DNA from: Adiantum capillus-veneris
Lineage: Eukaryota > Streptophyta > Polypodiopsida > Polypodiales > Pteridaceae
Length of the DNA stretch: 64,000 nt
Assembly: GCA_014529385.2 (NCBI GenBank)
Contig: CM043964.1
Span: 107,014,087-107,078,086, forward strand
Direction of reading: 5' to 3'
Positions 34,275-45,853 of the stretch are shown here, piece after piece; the stretch's first letter is position 1; every line of letters begins with the position of its first letter. Position numbers and translations under genes: made by a program. The notes beneath the pieces were generated by a model, which saw only the letters and a list, made by a program, of their open reading frames with translations, was not told where the DNA came from and ran no database searches.

Positions 34275-34928
34275 TGTAAGGTCTCTAACCCCGATCAAAA
34301 GGAACACCCTTGTACCATGAAATAATCATAATGGAATAAGTTACTATTTTTAGCAGTTTTCTAGATTCTGTCAGTGCCATGATGTTTAAGAATGTTATAA
34401 AGCTTCAAAATGTGAATTAAAATAATTTTTGTGAAAAAATTCCAAAAATAGTAAGTTTTTGGTCACCCGACCCGTCCAGTTTTGATCGTCTCAAAAAACT
34501 GCACCCGTACCCCAAATTTGAAAAAAATGCATTTTCGGACCCCGGGGGCTGCTAAATATGGCAGGTACTCGGGCCAGTACGCCCTATTTAGAGCTTTGTA
34601 TGGCAAGTTACGGCATCAAAATCCGATTCGTATGACCCGTTTTAGCTTAGAACCAAATTTCCTAAAAATTGTCCGGGGAGGTACCGGGGGCCCGGAACTG
34701 TGTGGGAACAGGTCCCAAGCCACTCCACATCATCTTTAGCAGCTAGGGGGTGCCCTCTTGCTTTATGGGAGTCTTGGGAAAGCTGCCAAGCCTGCAACTC
34801 AGTCTCAGAACCAGTTAACCAAGCCAACCTGACACTTGGTGGGCAGAGAACTAGACTTGCCATGCTTAACTGGAGAAGCTCCCAAATGCATTTAGCAACC
34901 CAGATCGATTTTCAGCCTGTAGGAGCCT

Positions 34929-34936
34929 ATTTAAAC
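34929..34936 (+). promoter_or_regulatory. TATA-like box of the E4 LTR
   Basis: TATTTAAA, nine bases upstream of the (CA)n tract; conserved in the 3' LTR before a much shorter (CA)n. Confidence 0.4.
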
Positions 34937-34941
34937 ACCTG

Positions 34942-34944
<3 letters not shown>

Positions 34945-35026
<82 letters not shown>
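34945..35026. repeat. (AC)41 microsatellite in the E4 5' LTR
   Basis: 82 bp of AC. The same place in the 3' LTR (about 42892-42912) has only about 20 bp, which accounts for most of the 88-bp LTR length difference. Confidence 0.97.
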
Positions 35027-35028
<2 letters not shown>

Positions 35029-35895
35029 ATGATCACACACACACACACACAGTGCATACACACACACCCACATACATTAGGGAGGTGCTGTCGAATCACA
35101 CACCTATTGAAGAAGAAGCTAGGAGGGAGGTGCTACCGAATTTTCATCTCAAGAAGCTCGATTAGATCAGAAAATCGAGAAGATTACCAGCTCTTAATCA
35201 CGGTAACGACAGTTTAATTAATGCCATCTGAAAATCCCTTTCTCTACCACCAAAAATTTCTCGTACATTATGCCTATTCCTAGCCGAAAATCTCTATGAT
35301 TACTCTCTAAATTCTCCTTATTCGTACTCTATTATGCAATCATCATCCCATAGCTGAATTATCACCCATTCTTCACTCTCGATTAATGATTAGAGTATAA
35401 TTATCAGAATCTTCTCTCTCTAGATAGCATAGTAATTAATCGGTAAGCTAGTATTTGTGCAGATTGAAGAGAATCACCATTGTAATCACTCATTAACATT
35501 GTAGCTTAATTGAATTCATTTCTCTTATGCATTAAGACGTAATTAAGGAGAAATTAATCCGTCAATAAGTCTCTAAGAATTGGTTTTTCCTCACACATAT
35601 GCATAAGGTAAATCTGCATCATCTAATTGCTAGGAAATAGTTTAATCATACTTAATCCAATTCTCTGGTAATTCCAATAGTGAAATCCTAATTATTCTTG
35701 ATCATGTAAGCCGAATAATTATCTTAGAGCCGGTTCCCATAGGATTATGTGCCATCCTTAATGATTGCTTTATGAAAGAAATCTAGACTCTCATATAGGA
35801 GGGATTAATTGATGTCACTAATCTACCCATTGGACTGTTATGATGCTTGTGAACCTTAGCTCTTTCTCCAAGCTAATCATTTAAAGTAGTGAGAA

Positions 35896-36036
35896 ATGGC
35901 CCCGGTTAAGAGGACGCGCTTCGGTGGTGCCCATGATCGCGAGGCAGGAACGAGCAATGTCAACGGGAAGGGGAAGGCTCCCATGGAGGAACAAATACCG
36001 GCCATCTCACGGGCCATCGATGAAGAAGTGGAAGAG
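35896..36036 (+). CDS. Putative first exon inside the E4 LTR
   Basis: ATG followed by 47 codons (MAPVKRTRFGGAHDREAGTS at the N-terminus, acidic IDEEVEE at the end), ending exactly at GAG|GTAGAT, a plausible splice donor in phase 0. Unspliced, the frame stops eleven codons later. Phase-0 acceptors lie at 37228/37229 (before the ORF 37229-37732) and at 37952/37953 (before gag). I infer a spliced leader exon that adds an N-terminus to one or both proteins. The copy in the 3' LTR (43758-43898) has the same length and reading frame. No function recognised. Confidence 0.45.
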
Positions 36037-36330
36037 GTAGATCATATTTTTATTCAAGTTGTTTAAATTAACATTGCATACGCTAGTTAGGAATGCTCAT
36101 ATCCCCAAACATGTTGGAGAAACCCGACGGAAACCTCGGCATTCATATCATTGTACATTAAGTTCTAGAGTAAGAAGGTAATGTTTGATGGGTATGCTGT
36201 TTGCAATAGGAAAGAATGTCTGCTAGGAAAAATTTAGCTCGGTGTGTTCATTTTATTTCCAATGTTGAATTAGTCCTGACCCCCCTACTGATCACAGAGG
36301 GCAGAGTTCCTCGTTAGGGCTCTTGACTCC

Positions 36331-36449
36331 ACGACGTGCTTTCTATGCGGTGGATACCCACGACTTGCTTTCTATGCGGTGGGAACCCACGTCTTGCTTT
36401 CTATGTGGTGGGAGTGTCCATGACGTGCTTTCTATGCGGTGGACATACC
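36331..36449 (+). repeat. Four-copy tandem repeat in the E4 LTR
   Basis: Four units of 29-31 bp sharing CTTTCTATGCGGTGG (third unit CTTTCTATGTGGTGG), with varied linkers. It is present also in the 3' LTR at about 44194-44312. Possibly a protein-binding or recombination-prone block in R-U5. Confidence 0.85.
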
Positions 36450-37116
36450 TAGTTGTATGGGCAGCTAGGCGACAATGGGAGGAGTGAACTCTCGCTGGAG
36501 GGGGGATGTTGTACCTCCAAAACATTGGAACTTTTATGAATAAGTTTCAGTAGAATTTTTACTAGAACTCTGTCTTGGTGTTGTTTGCAATACCGGTTGA
36601 AGGGCTGTTTTAACGAACCATGTAATTCGGAATTAAACAAGGAATATCTATGTTGAACAACCTTTGTGGTAATAATTAGGTCACACGAGGAAGTGTGAGT
36701 GTGGGGGTGGAAAGTGGGGGCTTGGCTCGGGTTGCCAATGCCTACGAGATGGGTGGTCCCGATTGGTCGGGAACTCTTTGTCCCCATAGTGCTTACTCAA
36801 TATTAGTATTACTCATTGCCCCTAGAGCGGCGAATCCTCGAGAGTACGTGCCTCTGAAACATGGGAAAAAAGGCAGTCGGGGTTTCTCTCCTCTTGGAAG
36901 GTGGGTCTTAGGATCGCTAGATAGTTAAGTACGCTTCCCCTGCGAGGTGGAGCTAGATCTCGTTGCTAGTAGGCTCGAACTCGACTCACTTTGTGATGAG
37001 AGATCGTCCGCTAGTTGAACCCTGAACCATTTTGTTTGCTTCCGCTATAGATCTAGTGGCCACCAGGTTTACCATCAGATCCGTTGTTTGATACGACGGG
37101 GTGGGGACCTCACACC

Positions 37117-37129
37117 TGGTATCAGAGCC
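37117..37129 (+). promoter_or_regulatory. E4 primer binding site (tRNA-iMet)
   Basis: TGGTATCAGAGCC, two bases after the LTR end, the standard initiator-Met PBS. Confidence 0.92.
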
Positions 37130-37228
37130 TAGGTTAGGCTGAGAAAATAAAGTCGTATTGTTTGAACATTTAAAGGGAACTGAAAGTATATAGGTAGTTG
37201 ATCCGAATTCCTTGCATTGGTGTTACAG

Positions 37229-37732
37229 GAAGACCCCGTGCTCGAATATCGGAAGTTCCAAGTGTTTGAGCTTATTTATGAGCAAGCTCAAAGATCCCCA
37301 GTTTACCAGTTCAGGCGAGATGTCATGGAGATACTGTTGAAGGCTTATACGCCACACTCCACTCGCATTGATAAAGGATGGGAACTTGATTGGACATTTC
37401 CAGGAGGGGTTTACTACACCAACGCTCGGAAGCTAGGATGCCTGGCTACCGACTTGAAGAAGATACGTTGGGGAGAAGAGCTGAGAGTAATAGAGATATT
37501 CTACTTGGTGCCTACACGATTGGACCAGACTATTTCAGACAACTCCAATCTAACCATCAACGACTAGCTCTTGGAGAAGGTCACCAATGTGGTCCCAGAA
37601 AACCGAGTCAAAACCTTTGGATTACTGAAAGCAAAACTCCGGCCCGATATCTTAGTTTATTATCCACTCAAGAATGAGTATAGAAACTATTACTCGAATG
37701 AAGTAGTACATCATGTCAATACCATCTCCTAG
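37229..37732 (+). pseudogene. Unidentified ORF between PBS and gag of E4
   Basis: Open from an acceptor-like TGTTACAG|GAAGAC at 37228/37229 to TAG 37565-37567, then in phase to TAG 37730-37732, about 168 codons in all. Strings include EYRKFQVFELIYEQAQRSPV, WELDWTFPGGVYYTNARKLG and NRVKTFGLLKAKLRPDILVY. No zinc knuckle, capsid or enzyme motif is recognised. It sits where a chromovirus normally has only a short leader before gag. It lacks its own ATG but joins in phase to the LTR exon 35896-36036. Confidence 0.45.
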
Positions 37733-37952
37733 ACATATGTTATACGCAATCCATAAAGCCATGTAATAAGTTGATCATAAGTTATCCAAAAATCCTTGAG
37801 GGGTTTCGATTGTAATAAACTTTCATCAATAAAGTGCTTTTTGTCTCTGAATCTCTGTCTCTTGATAAAGTGGAATTTTGAATTTTATTAAAATCTCGTG
37901 TCTATTTTGAAATTCAAGTAGTGGTATCAAGAAGTTCGTATAACCCATGTAG

Positions 37953-38603
37953 GTACCGCCTGTTGCTCTGTACTCGGCAGCGCAAGAGAAGAAGCTCCTC
38001 CTTAAGCAAGCCCAACCTCCGATCTTTAAGGGTGAGGGGGAAAATGTGGAGAGAGATGCGGAAGTGTGGATGGAAGCCATGGACGACTACTTTGAAGCTG
38101 CAGGAACCCAACCCGTGAATCAGACCATGCTTGCGATGTTCCGCTTGACTGGCGATTCCAAGATATGGTGGAAGCAGCATTGCAGGGACATGGATATTAA
38201 GGGATCTTCCCAGTCCTAGGAAGACATCAAAGCTGCGATAATGGGGCGATATTTACCGCCTGCCTATAGAACCTTGAGGATGAATGAATTCTTCTCACTT
38301 CGGCAACTGAGTTCATCTGTCGAAGAATACTATGCAAAGTTTGTCACTCTTCGGAGATATGCTCCTAAGATGACCTTGGAACAATAGGTGGCAAGGTTCT
38401 GCCAAGGATTAATCGATCCCTTGAATACTCGGTTGGAAGCTCTCAGACCAACAACTCTACAGGATGCCTTGTTGAGGGCCAAACCTCTAGCTCTCGAAGT
38501 ACAAAAAGCTGATCAGAATAGGAGGAATCATTGGTCAAAGAGGGCAAGGACAACTGCTTAGGATAACAGACCAGCCAACCAAACATATAACCAGCGCCCT
38601 ATT
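37953..38603 (+). pseudogene. gag: E4 gag (three in-frame stops)
   Basis: A gag domain beginning VPPVALYSAAQEKKLLLKQA, then PPIFKGEGENVERDAEVWME, FRLTGDSKIWWKQHCRDMD and LRMNEFFSLRQLSSSVEEYY. Stops TAG at 38217-38219, 38385-38387 and 38559-38561; the first fits TGG to TAG in SQS-[W]-EDIK. No ATG precedes the domain in frame. An AG acceptor-like site at 37951-37952 is in phase with the LTR exon. The frame continues into the zinc-knuckle and pol region. Confidence 0.85.
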
Positions 38604-40940
38604 GTGGCTACCACCACAACCATAAAGTTCCCTGATGTCCTATACTATGGTCGCGGTGAACATGGACATTACAGATCCAATTGCCCCAGGAACACTCAAG
38701 CAACCAATGCCAATGCCATACCCTTGAATACCCGGGGGCGTGGCCAAACTAATGGAAGAGGAGGACGTGGAAGGATGAACAGGGGGCGTGGGCGTGGAGC
38801 TGCCGCCAGAGTGAATGCCGCAGTGGTACAACCAACTGTGGGTGATGAAGCAGTGGAGAGAGCAACCCTACATGCTGCAATTGACAATCCCAATGGTTGC
38901 GAGCAATACGCAGTCATTCATACGCCAGGATCTCTCAGAGGTGAACAAGTTAACTTCCTTATAGATTGTGGAAGTACTCTTTCATTTCTTTCACCCAGAT
39001 GCATGAGAAAACTAAAACTAGATAAGTATCCAACAAACAAACTAGTTGTTGAGTTAGCAAACGGCAAGGAGGTAGTATCTCAACATTCTGCAGGAAAAAT
39101 CGACTTTGAATTAGGGGGACACCCAACTTCTACCCAATTTCGAACCTTACCCTTAGGATTCTTTGATGGGATACTAGGGATGGACTCGCTAAAGCAAAAT
39201 AGGGCCCACATACATTGTGCACAAGGGAATTTTACCTTTACAGATAACTTGGGAAATGAAGCCTTAATCCAGGGGGAAAATGGGAGACCTAAGGCTACTC
39301 TAGTTAAGGCCAACAAACTTTTGAAGGGACTAAGGAAGGGTCAGCAAATATATGCAGTTAAACTCAACAAGGTGGACCAATCAGATACCTCACTTCGACC
39401 AAACTGGCTGAGGGAGTATGATGACGTATTCCCCGAAGACCTTACGAATCTTCCACCACACAGAGAGGTAGATCATGAGATTGAGACTATCCCTGGGTGT
39501 GAACCTATCTCAAAAAGACCTTATAAAATGTCACTTCCGGAGGCCATCGAACTCAAAGAACAACTTAGGCAACTCATTGAGCAAGGATTCATTCGACCCA
39601 GTACTTCTCCTTGGGGTGCTCCAGTTCTTTTTCAAAAGAATAAGGATGGGACCTTAAGGCTATGCATAGACTATCGTGGACTGAACCAGGTAACTATCAA
39701 GAACAAGTATCCAATTCCAAGGATTGACGAACTTTTGGACAGACTCCACGGTGCCAAAATATTTACAAAGATAGATCTAAGGTCAGGATATTACCAAATC
39801 AGGATCAAGGAATCAGATATTCCGAAGACAGCTTTCAATACTAGGTATGGGCACTACGAATTCACAGTAATGTCTTTTGGTCTAACAAATGCTCCTGCAA
39901 GCTTCAATCAACTTATGCAGGATATTTTCAGACCTTACCTGGATGATTTTGTCTTGTTTTTCTTTGATGACATTTTGATCTATTCCAAAGACGAGGCAGA
40001 TCACGAAGGACATGTTCGCAAAGTCCTTGATCTTCTTCGGAAACACCAACTTTACGCTAAAGAGAGCAAGTGCACTTTTTGCTCACCAAAGGTCAACTAT
40101 CTTGGATTTATCATATCGGCTGAAGGGATTTCAATGGACCCAGATAAGGTCAAAGACATCGTTGATTGGCCTCAACCATCCACTGTCAGTGAAGTACGAG
40201 GATTTCTTGGAATAACGGGATGGTACAGGATTTTTGTCAAGGATTATGCACGTATTGCTGCACCTTTGACGGAACTCCTGAAGAAAGGAATGAGGATCGA
40301 ATGGAAGACCGAGCACGAGTCTAGCTTTGCTAAGCTAAAAGAATTCTTGGTCTCAGGTCCTATTTTAAAGCTTCCAGATTTCAGTAAGGAATTTGAAGTA
40401 GCGACCGACGCTAGCAAAGTCTCTCTAGGCGGAGTTCTTACTCAAGAAGGAAGACCGGTGGCATATACTTCGCGAAAGCTGAGAGATCATGAGAAGAACT
40501 ATCCTACTCATGACTTGGAACTTTTAGCAGTTATTCATGCGCTGAAGTTATGGAGACATTATCTTCTTGGACACAAGTTTCAGCTGGTTACAGACCACAA
40601 GAGCTTAAAATGGATTTTTACTCAACCTATCCTCAATATGCGACAACGGCGATGGATAGAGCTATTACAGGAATATGACCTTGACATAAAGTATAGACCA
40701 GGGAAGGAAAACGCAGTTGCAGATGGTCTTAGCCGAAAATCGTTTCTCGGAGCTATCTCTATTCCAAATAACCCTATCTGGGATAGAATCAAAGAAGCAT
40801 CCTTCGAAGATCCAGAGTACCAACGTATGGCTTCATTAGTCCAGCAGAATAAGATGCCTGAAGCGAAAGATTACTCTCTTATGGGAGGATTTCTTTACTA
40901 CAGACATAGACTCTGTGTACCCAGAGACCCAACTTTTTAG
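38604..40940 (+). pseudogene. pol: E4 nucleocapsid, protease, reverse transcriptase, RNase H
   Basis: Same frame as gag. The zinc knuckle is damaged ([16 protein letters not shown] lacks the first cysteines). Protease: [12 protein letters not shown], with D-C-G replacing D-S-G, and [64 protein letters not shown] and catalytic FFDD (about 39960-39971). RNase [35 protein letters not shown], all catalytic residues kept. The frame ends at TAG 40938-40940 (DPTF-stop-KAIL), where CAG is likely. Confidence 0.93.
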
Positions 40941-42193
40941 AAGGCCATTCTATATGAAGCACACGATAGCCCTACATCCGGACACCCAGGCTATGCTAAA
41001 ACTCTTCACGCCGTCAGAAGGAGTTATTTCTGGTCTGGAATGAAAGGAGACATACTTCGTTATGTGAGACAATGTCTTTCTTGTCAACGGATAAAGGCTG
41101 AAAGGATCAAATTACCAGGGCAACTTCAACCTCTTGACATACCCCAGATGAAGTGGGAATGCATCAGTATGGATTTTGTTACAGGGTTACCTTCTACAGG
41201 AGGTTATGACTCTGTTTTCGTGGTTGTTGACATGCTCACAAAAGTGGCTCATCTAATACTCGTAAAGACGACCTTTACTGCTTCAGATGGGTATTCATCA
41301 AGGAGATTTTTAGGTTACATGGTCTACCCAAGCGTATCGTCAGCGATAGAGATGCCAAGTTTACATCAAAATTTTGGACCTCTCTTTTCCAATCTATTGG
41401 GTCACAGTTAGCCTTCAGCACATCGTATCATCCGCAGACTGACGGGCAAACCAAAAGAGTTAATCAAGTCATCGAGGATATTCTCAGAGCCTATTGTTCA
41501 CAAGAGCCAAAGAAGTGGTTACAATATCTACCTTTGGTGGAGTTTGCTTATAATTCTTCCGAACACAGAAGCATTGGAATGTCTCCTTTCAAAGCTCTTT
41601 ATGGACAGGACTGCTTAGCACCGCTGAACTTCTCACATCCGACCATCAGAGTAGAAGCCTCTAGGAAGATGCTAGAAGATATGGAAGCACATACTAGAGC
41701 CATTCGCCAGGACATTCAAGCAGCTCAAGATAGGTAGAAGCACTATACAGATAAGAACCGCACAGATAGAACTTTCAAGGAAGGAGATAAGGTTTTTCTC
41801 CGAGTCCGACCTAAGAAAAGCAATTTATCGCTAGGCAGATACAAGAAGCTAAGCCCAAGGTATTGTGGACCATTTGAGATCGTTGTAAGTGACCAGGCCT
41901 ACAAGCTAAAGTTACCTGCAAACTTGAAGGTTCATGATGTATTCCATGTCAGCTTACTCAAACACTATATTCCCAATCTTGATCAATTCTTGGACTCAGA
42001 TCAGATAGTCATGCCAGCACAAGGAGTTCTCGAACTCCAACCTGACTATGTACTTGAAACAAGAGAAAGGAAATTACGCAATAGAACTATCACGGAGCAT
42101 CTGGTAAAGTGGAAGGATTACCCTGAAGAAGATGCAACTTGGGAGGATGAACCAACGCTCATAAAAGATTACCCAGACACATTCTTGAGATGA
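40941..42193 (+). pseudogene. pol: E4 integrase with chromodomain (broken)
   Basis: Zinc-binding H and C residues in EAHDSPTSGHPGYAKT and CLSCQR. Core D in SMDFVTGLP and D in IVSDRDAKF; the glutamate is K in DGQTKRVNQ (E to K by G to A). A frameshift lies near 41290, and TAG 41735-41737 interrupts QDR-stop-KHYTDKN. C-terminus: HDVFHVSLLKHYIPN, then a chromodomain (LRNRTITEHLVKWKDYPEED, followed by ATWEDEPTL). The chromodomain, which in the family targets heterochromatin, is intact; integration activity is not. Confidence 0.93.
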
Positions 42194-42214
42194 GGACATC
42201 TCAAATTTCTCACG

Positions 42215-42224
42215 TTGGGGAGGT
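42215..42224 (+). promoter_or_regulatory. E4 polypurine tract
   Basis: TTGGGGAGGT directly before the 3' LTR. Confidence 0.8.
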
Positions 42225-44976
42225 TGTAAGGTCTCTGACCCCGATCAAAAGGAACACCCTTGTACCATGAAATAATCATAATGGAATAATTTACTATTTT
42301 TAGCAGTTTTCTAGATTCTGTCAATGCCATGATGTTTAAGAATGTTATAAAGCTTCAAAATGTGAATTAAAATAATTTTTGTGAAAAATTTCCAAAAATA
42401 GTAAGTTTTTGGTCACCCGACCCGTCCAGTTTTGATCGTCTCGAAAAACTGCACCCGTACCCCAAATTTGAAAAAAATGCATTTTCGGACCCCGGGGACT
42501 ACTAAATATGGCAGGTACTCGGGCCAATACGCCCTAGTTAGAGCTTTGTATGGCAATTGACGGCATCAAAATCCGATTCGTCTGACCCGTTTTAGCTTAG
42601 AACCAAATTTCCTAAAAATTGTCCGGGGAGGTACCGGGGGCCCGGAACTGTGTGGGAACAGGTCCCAAGCCACTCCACATCATCTTTAGCAGCTAGGGGG
42701 CGCCCTCTTGCTTTGTGGGAGTCTTGGGAAAGCTGCCAAGCCTGCAACTCAGTCTCAGAACCAGTTAACCAAGCCAACCTGACACTTGGTGGGCAGAGAA
42801 CTGGACTTGCCATGCTTAACTGGAGAAGCTCCCAGATGCATTTAGCAACCCAGATCGATTTTCAGCCTGTACGAGCCTATTTAAATATCTGCACACACAC
42901 ACACACACACACAGTGCATACACACACACCCACATACATTGGGGAGGTGCTGCCGAATCACACACCTATTGAAGAAGAAGCTAGGAGGGAGGTGCTACCG
43001 AATTTTCATCTCAAGAAGCTCGATTAGATCAGAAAATCGAGAAGATTACCAGCTCTTAATCACGGTAACGACAGTTTAATTAATGCCATCTGAAAATCCC
43101 TTTCTCTACCACCAAAAATTTCTCGTACATTATGCCTATTCCTAGCCGAAAATCTCTATGATTACTCTCTAAATTCTCCTTATTCGTACTCTATTATGCA
43201 ATCATCATCCCATAGCTGAATTATCACCCATTCTTCACCCTCGATTAATGATTAGAGTATAATTATCAGAATCTTCTCTCTCTAGATAGCATAGTAATTA
43301 ATCGGTAAGCTAGTATTTGTGCAGATTGAAGAGAATCACCATTGTAATCACTCATTAACATTGTAGCTTAATTGAATTCATTTCTCTTATGCATTAAGAC
43401 GTAATTAAGGAGAAATTAATTCGTCAATAAGTCTCTAAGAATTGGTTTTTCCTCACACATATGCATAAGGTAAATCTGCATCATCTAATTGCTAGGAAAT
43501 AGTTTAATCATACTTAATCCAATTCTCTGGTAATTCCAATAGTGAAATCCTAATTATTCTTGATCATGTAAGCCGAATAATTATCTTAGAGCCGGTTCCC
43601 ATAGGATTATGTGCCATCCTTAATGATTGCTTTATGAAAGAAATCTAGACTCTCATATAGGAGGGATTAATTGATGTCACTAATCTACCCATTGGACTGT
43701 TATGATGCTTGTGAACCTTAGCTCTTTCTCCAAGCTAATCATTTAAAGTAGTGAGAAATGGCCCCGGTTAAGAGGACGCTCTTCGGTGGTGCCCATGATC
43801 GCGAGGCAGGAACGAGCAATGTCAACGGGAAGGGGAAGGCTCCCATGGAGGAACAAATACCGGCCATCTCACGGGCCATCGATGAAGAAGTGGAAGAGGT
43901 AGATCATATTTTTATTCAAGTTGTTTAAATTAACATTGCATATGCTAGTTAGGAATGCTCATATCCCCAAACATGTTGGAGAAACCCGACGGAAACTTCG
44001 GCATTCATATCATTGTACATTAAGTTCTAGAGTAGGAAGGTAATGTTTGATGGGTATGTTGTTTGCAATAGGAAAGAATGTCTACTAGGAAAAATTTAGC
44101 TCGGCGTGTTCATTTTATTTCCAATGTTGAATTAGTCCTGACCCCCCTACTGATCACAGGGGGCAGAGTTCCTCGTTAGGGTTCTTGAATCCACGACGTG
44201 CTTTCTATGCGGTGGATACCCACGACTTGCTTTCTATGCGGTGGGAACCCACGTCTTGCTTTCTATGCGGTGGGAGTGTCCATGACGTGCTTTCTATGCG
44301 GTGGACATACCTAGTTGTATGGGCAGCTAGGCGACAACGGGAGGAGTGAACTCTCGCTGGAGGGGGGATGTTGTACCTCCAGAACATTGGAACTTTTATG
44401 AATAAGTTTCAGTAGAATTTTTACTAGAACTCTGTCTTGGTGTTGTTTGCAATACTGGTTGAAGGGCTGTTTTAACGAACCATGTGATTCGGAATTAAAC
44501 AAGGAATATCTATGTTGAACAACCTTTGTGGTAGTAATTAGGTCACACGAGGAAGTGTGAGTGTGGGGGTGTAAGGTGGGGGCTTGGCTCGGGTTGCCAA
44601 TGCCTACGAGATGGGTGGTCCCGATTGGTCGGGAACTCTTTGTCCCCATAGTGCTTACTCAATTTTAGTATTACTCATTGCCCCTAGAGCGGCGAATCCT
44701 CGAGAGTACGTGCCTCTGAAACATGGGGAAAAAGGCACTCGGGGTTTCTCTCCTCTTGGAAGGTGGGTCTTAGGATCGCTATATAGTTAAGTACGCTTCC
44801 CCTGCGAGGTGGAGCTAGATCTCGTTGCTAGTAGGCTCGAACTCGACTCACTTTGTGATGAGAGATCGTTCGCTAGTTGAACCCTGAACCATTTTGTTTG
44901 CTTCCGCTATAGATCTAGTGGCCACCAGGTTTACCATCAGATCCGTTGTTTGATACGACGGGCTGGGGACCTCACA
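42225..44976 (+). repeat. E4 3' LTR (2,752 bp)
   Basis: Partner of 34275-37114 with few substitutions, a short (CA)n, the LTR exon copy at 43758-43898 and the tandem repeat block at about 44194-44312. Confidence 0.95.
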
Positions 44977-44981
44977 CATAC

Positions 44982-45770
44982 ACCCTCTGGAGTCCTGATC
45001 ACCTCAAGGCCAAGAAAGTAGCGCAACTCGCCCAAATCTTTCATTTCAAACTCCTGTTTGAGAAGACCCTTCACATGGTCAATCTCCATAGCATTGTCAC
45101 CCACAATAATAAGGTCATCTACATCTATGGTAATGACCACAATCCCCACATCACTCTCACGTACATAGAGTGAATGATCAGCATGAGCTCTCCTAAACCC
45201 AATACTGACAAGATACTTGGCAATCCTGTCATACCATGCTCTAGAGCCCTGCTTCAAACCATACAAAGCTTTGAGAAGTCTGCATACATAATCTGGGTAA
45301 CCTGGATCGACATAACAAGGTGGCTGATCCATATACACTTCCTCTTGCAACTCACCATTCAAGAAGGCATTCTTTACATCCATTTGATGCATAATCCATC
45401 GTCTAGATGCAGCCACTGCTATGACAGCTCTCACAGTCGTCATCTTTGCCACTGGAGCAAAGGTCTCCTCAGAGTCTATTCCATACATCTGTGCATAACC
45501 CTTTGCGACCAGCCTTGCCTTGTGACGCTCAATGTTACCATCAGCCTTATGCTTAGTTTTATACACCCATTTACAGCCAATAGCTTTCTTGCCACTTGGA
45601 AATGGCACCAACTCCCATGTGTCGTTTGCTTCCAATGCAGCCATCTCTTCATTCATTGCATCATCCCAATGCACATTTCCAACTGCATCCTCAAAACATG
45701 TGGGCTCCACATCCTGTATCACCTTAGCCATGTAGGCTTGGTGATGCGCTATATACCCATCATAAGTCAA
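44982..45770 (-). pseudogene. pol: E3 reverse transcriptase, N-terminal part
   Basis: Copia RT: WDDAMNEEMAALEANDTWEL, GCKWVYKTKHKADGNIERHK, DVKNAFLNGELQEEVYM, LYGLKQGSRAWYDRI, catalytic IDVDDLIIVGD (the usual Tyr of YVDD is Asp) and LKQEFEMKDLGELRYFLGLE. The ORF runs on a few codons into E4 at 44976; the native continuation is at 34269. Confidence 0.93.
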
Positions 45771-45853
45771 TTTCTGAACTGGATTTCTGACTCTGTTAGA
45801 TTTGCGCGGTCCTGGGTCACTCCTTTGCCCTCTACTATCTTCTTGTACTTTCC

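Larger units (their letters stand above)
34275..37114 (+). repeat. E4 5' LTR (2,840 bp)
   Basis: TGTAAGG...CTCACA. From left: about 650 bp of putative U3, TATA-like box (34929), long (CA)n (34945-35026), a long AT-rich R-U5 with a 47-codon ORF (35896-36036), and a four-copy 30-bp repeat (36331-36449). Confidence 0.95.
34275..44976 (+). mobile_element. E4: full-length Ty3/gypsy chromovirus nested in E3
   Basis: LTRs at 34275-37114 (2,840 bp) and 42225-44976 (2,752 bp), tRNA-iMet PBS, polypurine tract and CATAC duplication. Internal order: an unidentified ORF, gag, protease, RT, RNase H, integrase with a C-terminal chromodomain. By eye the LTRs differ mainly in the length of a (CA)n tract. Stops, one frameshift and loss of the integrase glutamate indicate a dead copy. 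Confidence 0.95.

Noticed and set aside
34866-35099. Cys-Val and Thr-His repeat ORFs
   Set aside because: Artefacts of the (CA)n tract in the E4 LTR.
35896-36036. LTR ORF of E4 as a captured host gene
   Set aside because: Nothing recognisable in 47 codons; retention of the frame in both LTRs is expected from the insertion mechanism alone.
36331-36449. CRISPR-like spaced repeats
   Set aside because: Only four degenerate units with short linkers, inside both LTRs of a plant retrotransposon; no array or cas context.
37921-37930. Second PBS in E4 (GTGGTATCAAG)
   Set aside because: Only eight bases match the tRNA-iMet PBS and it is not next to an LTR end.
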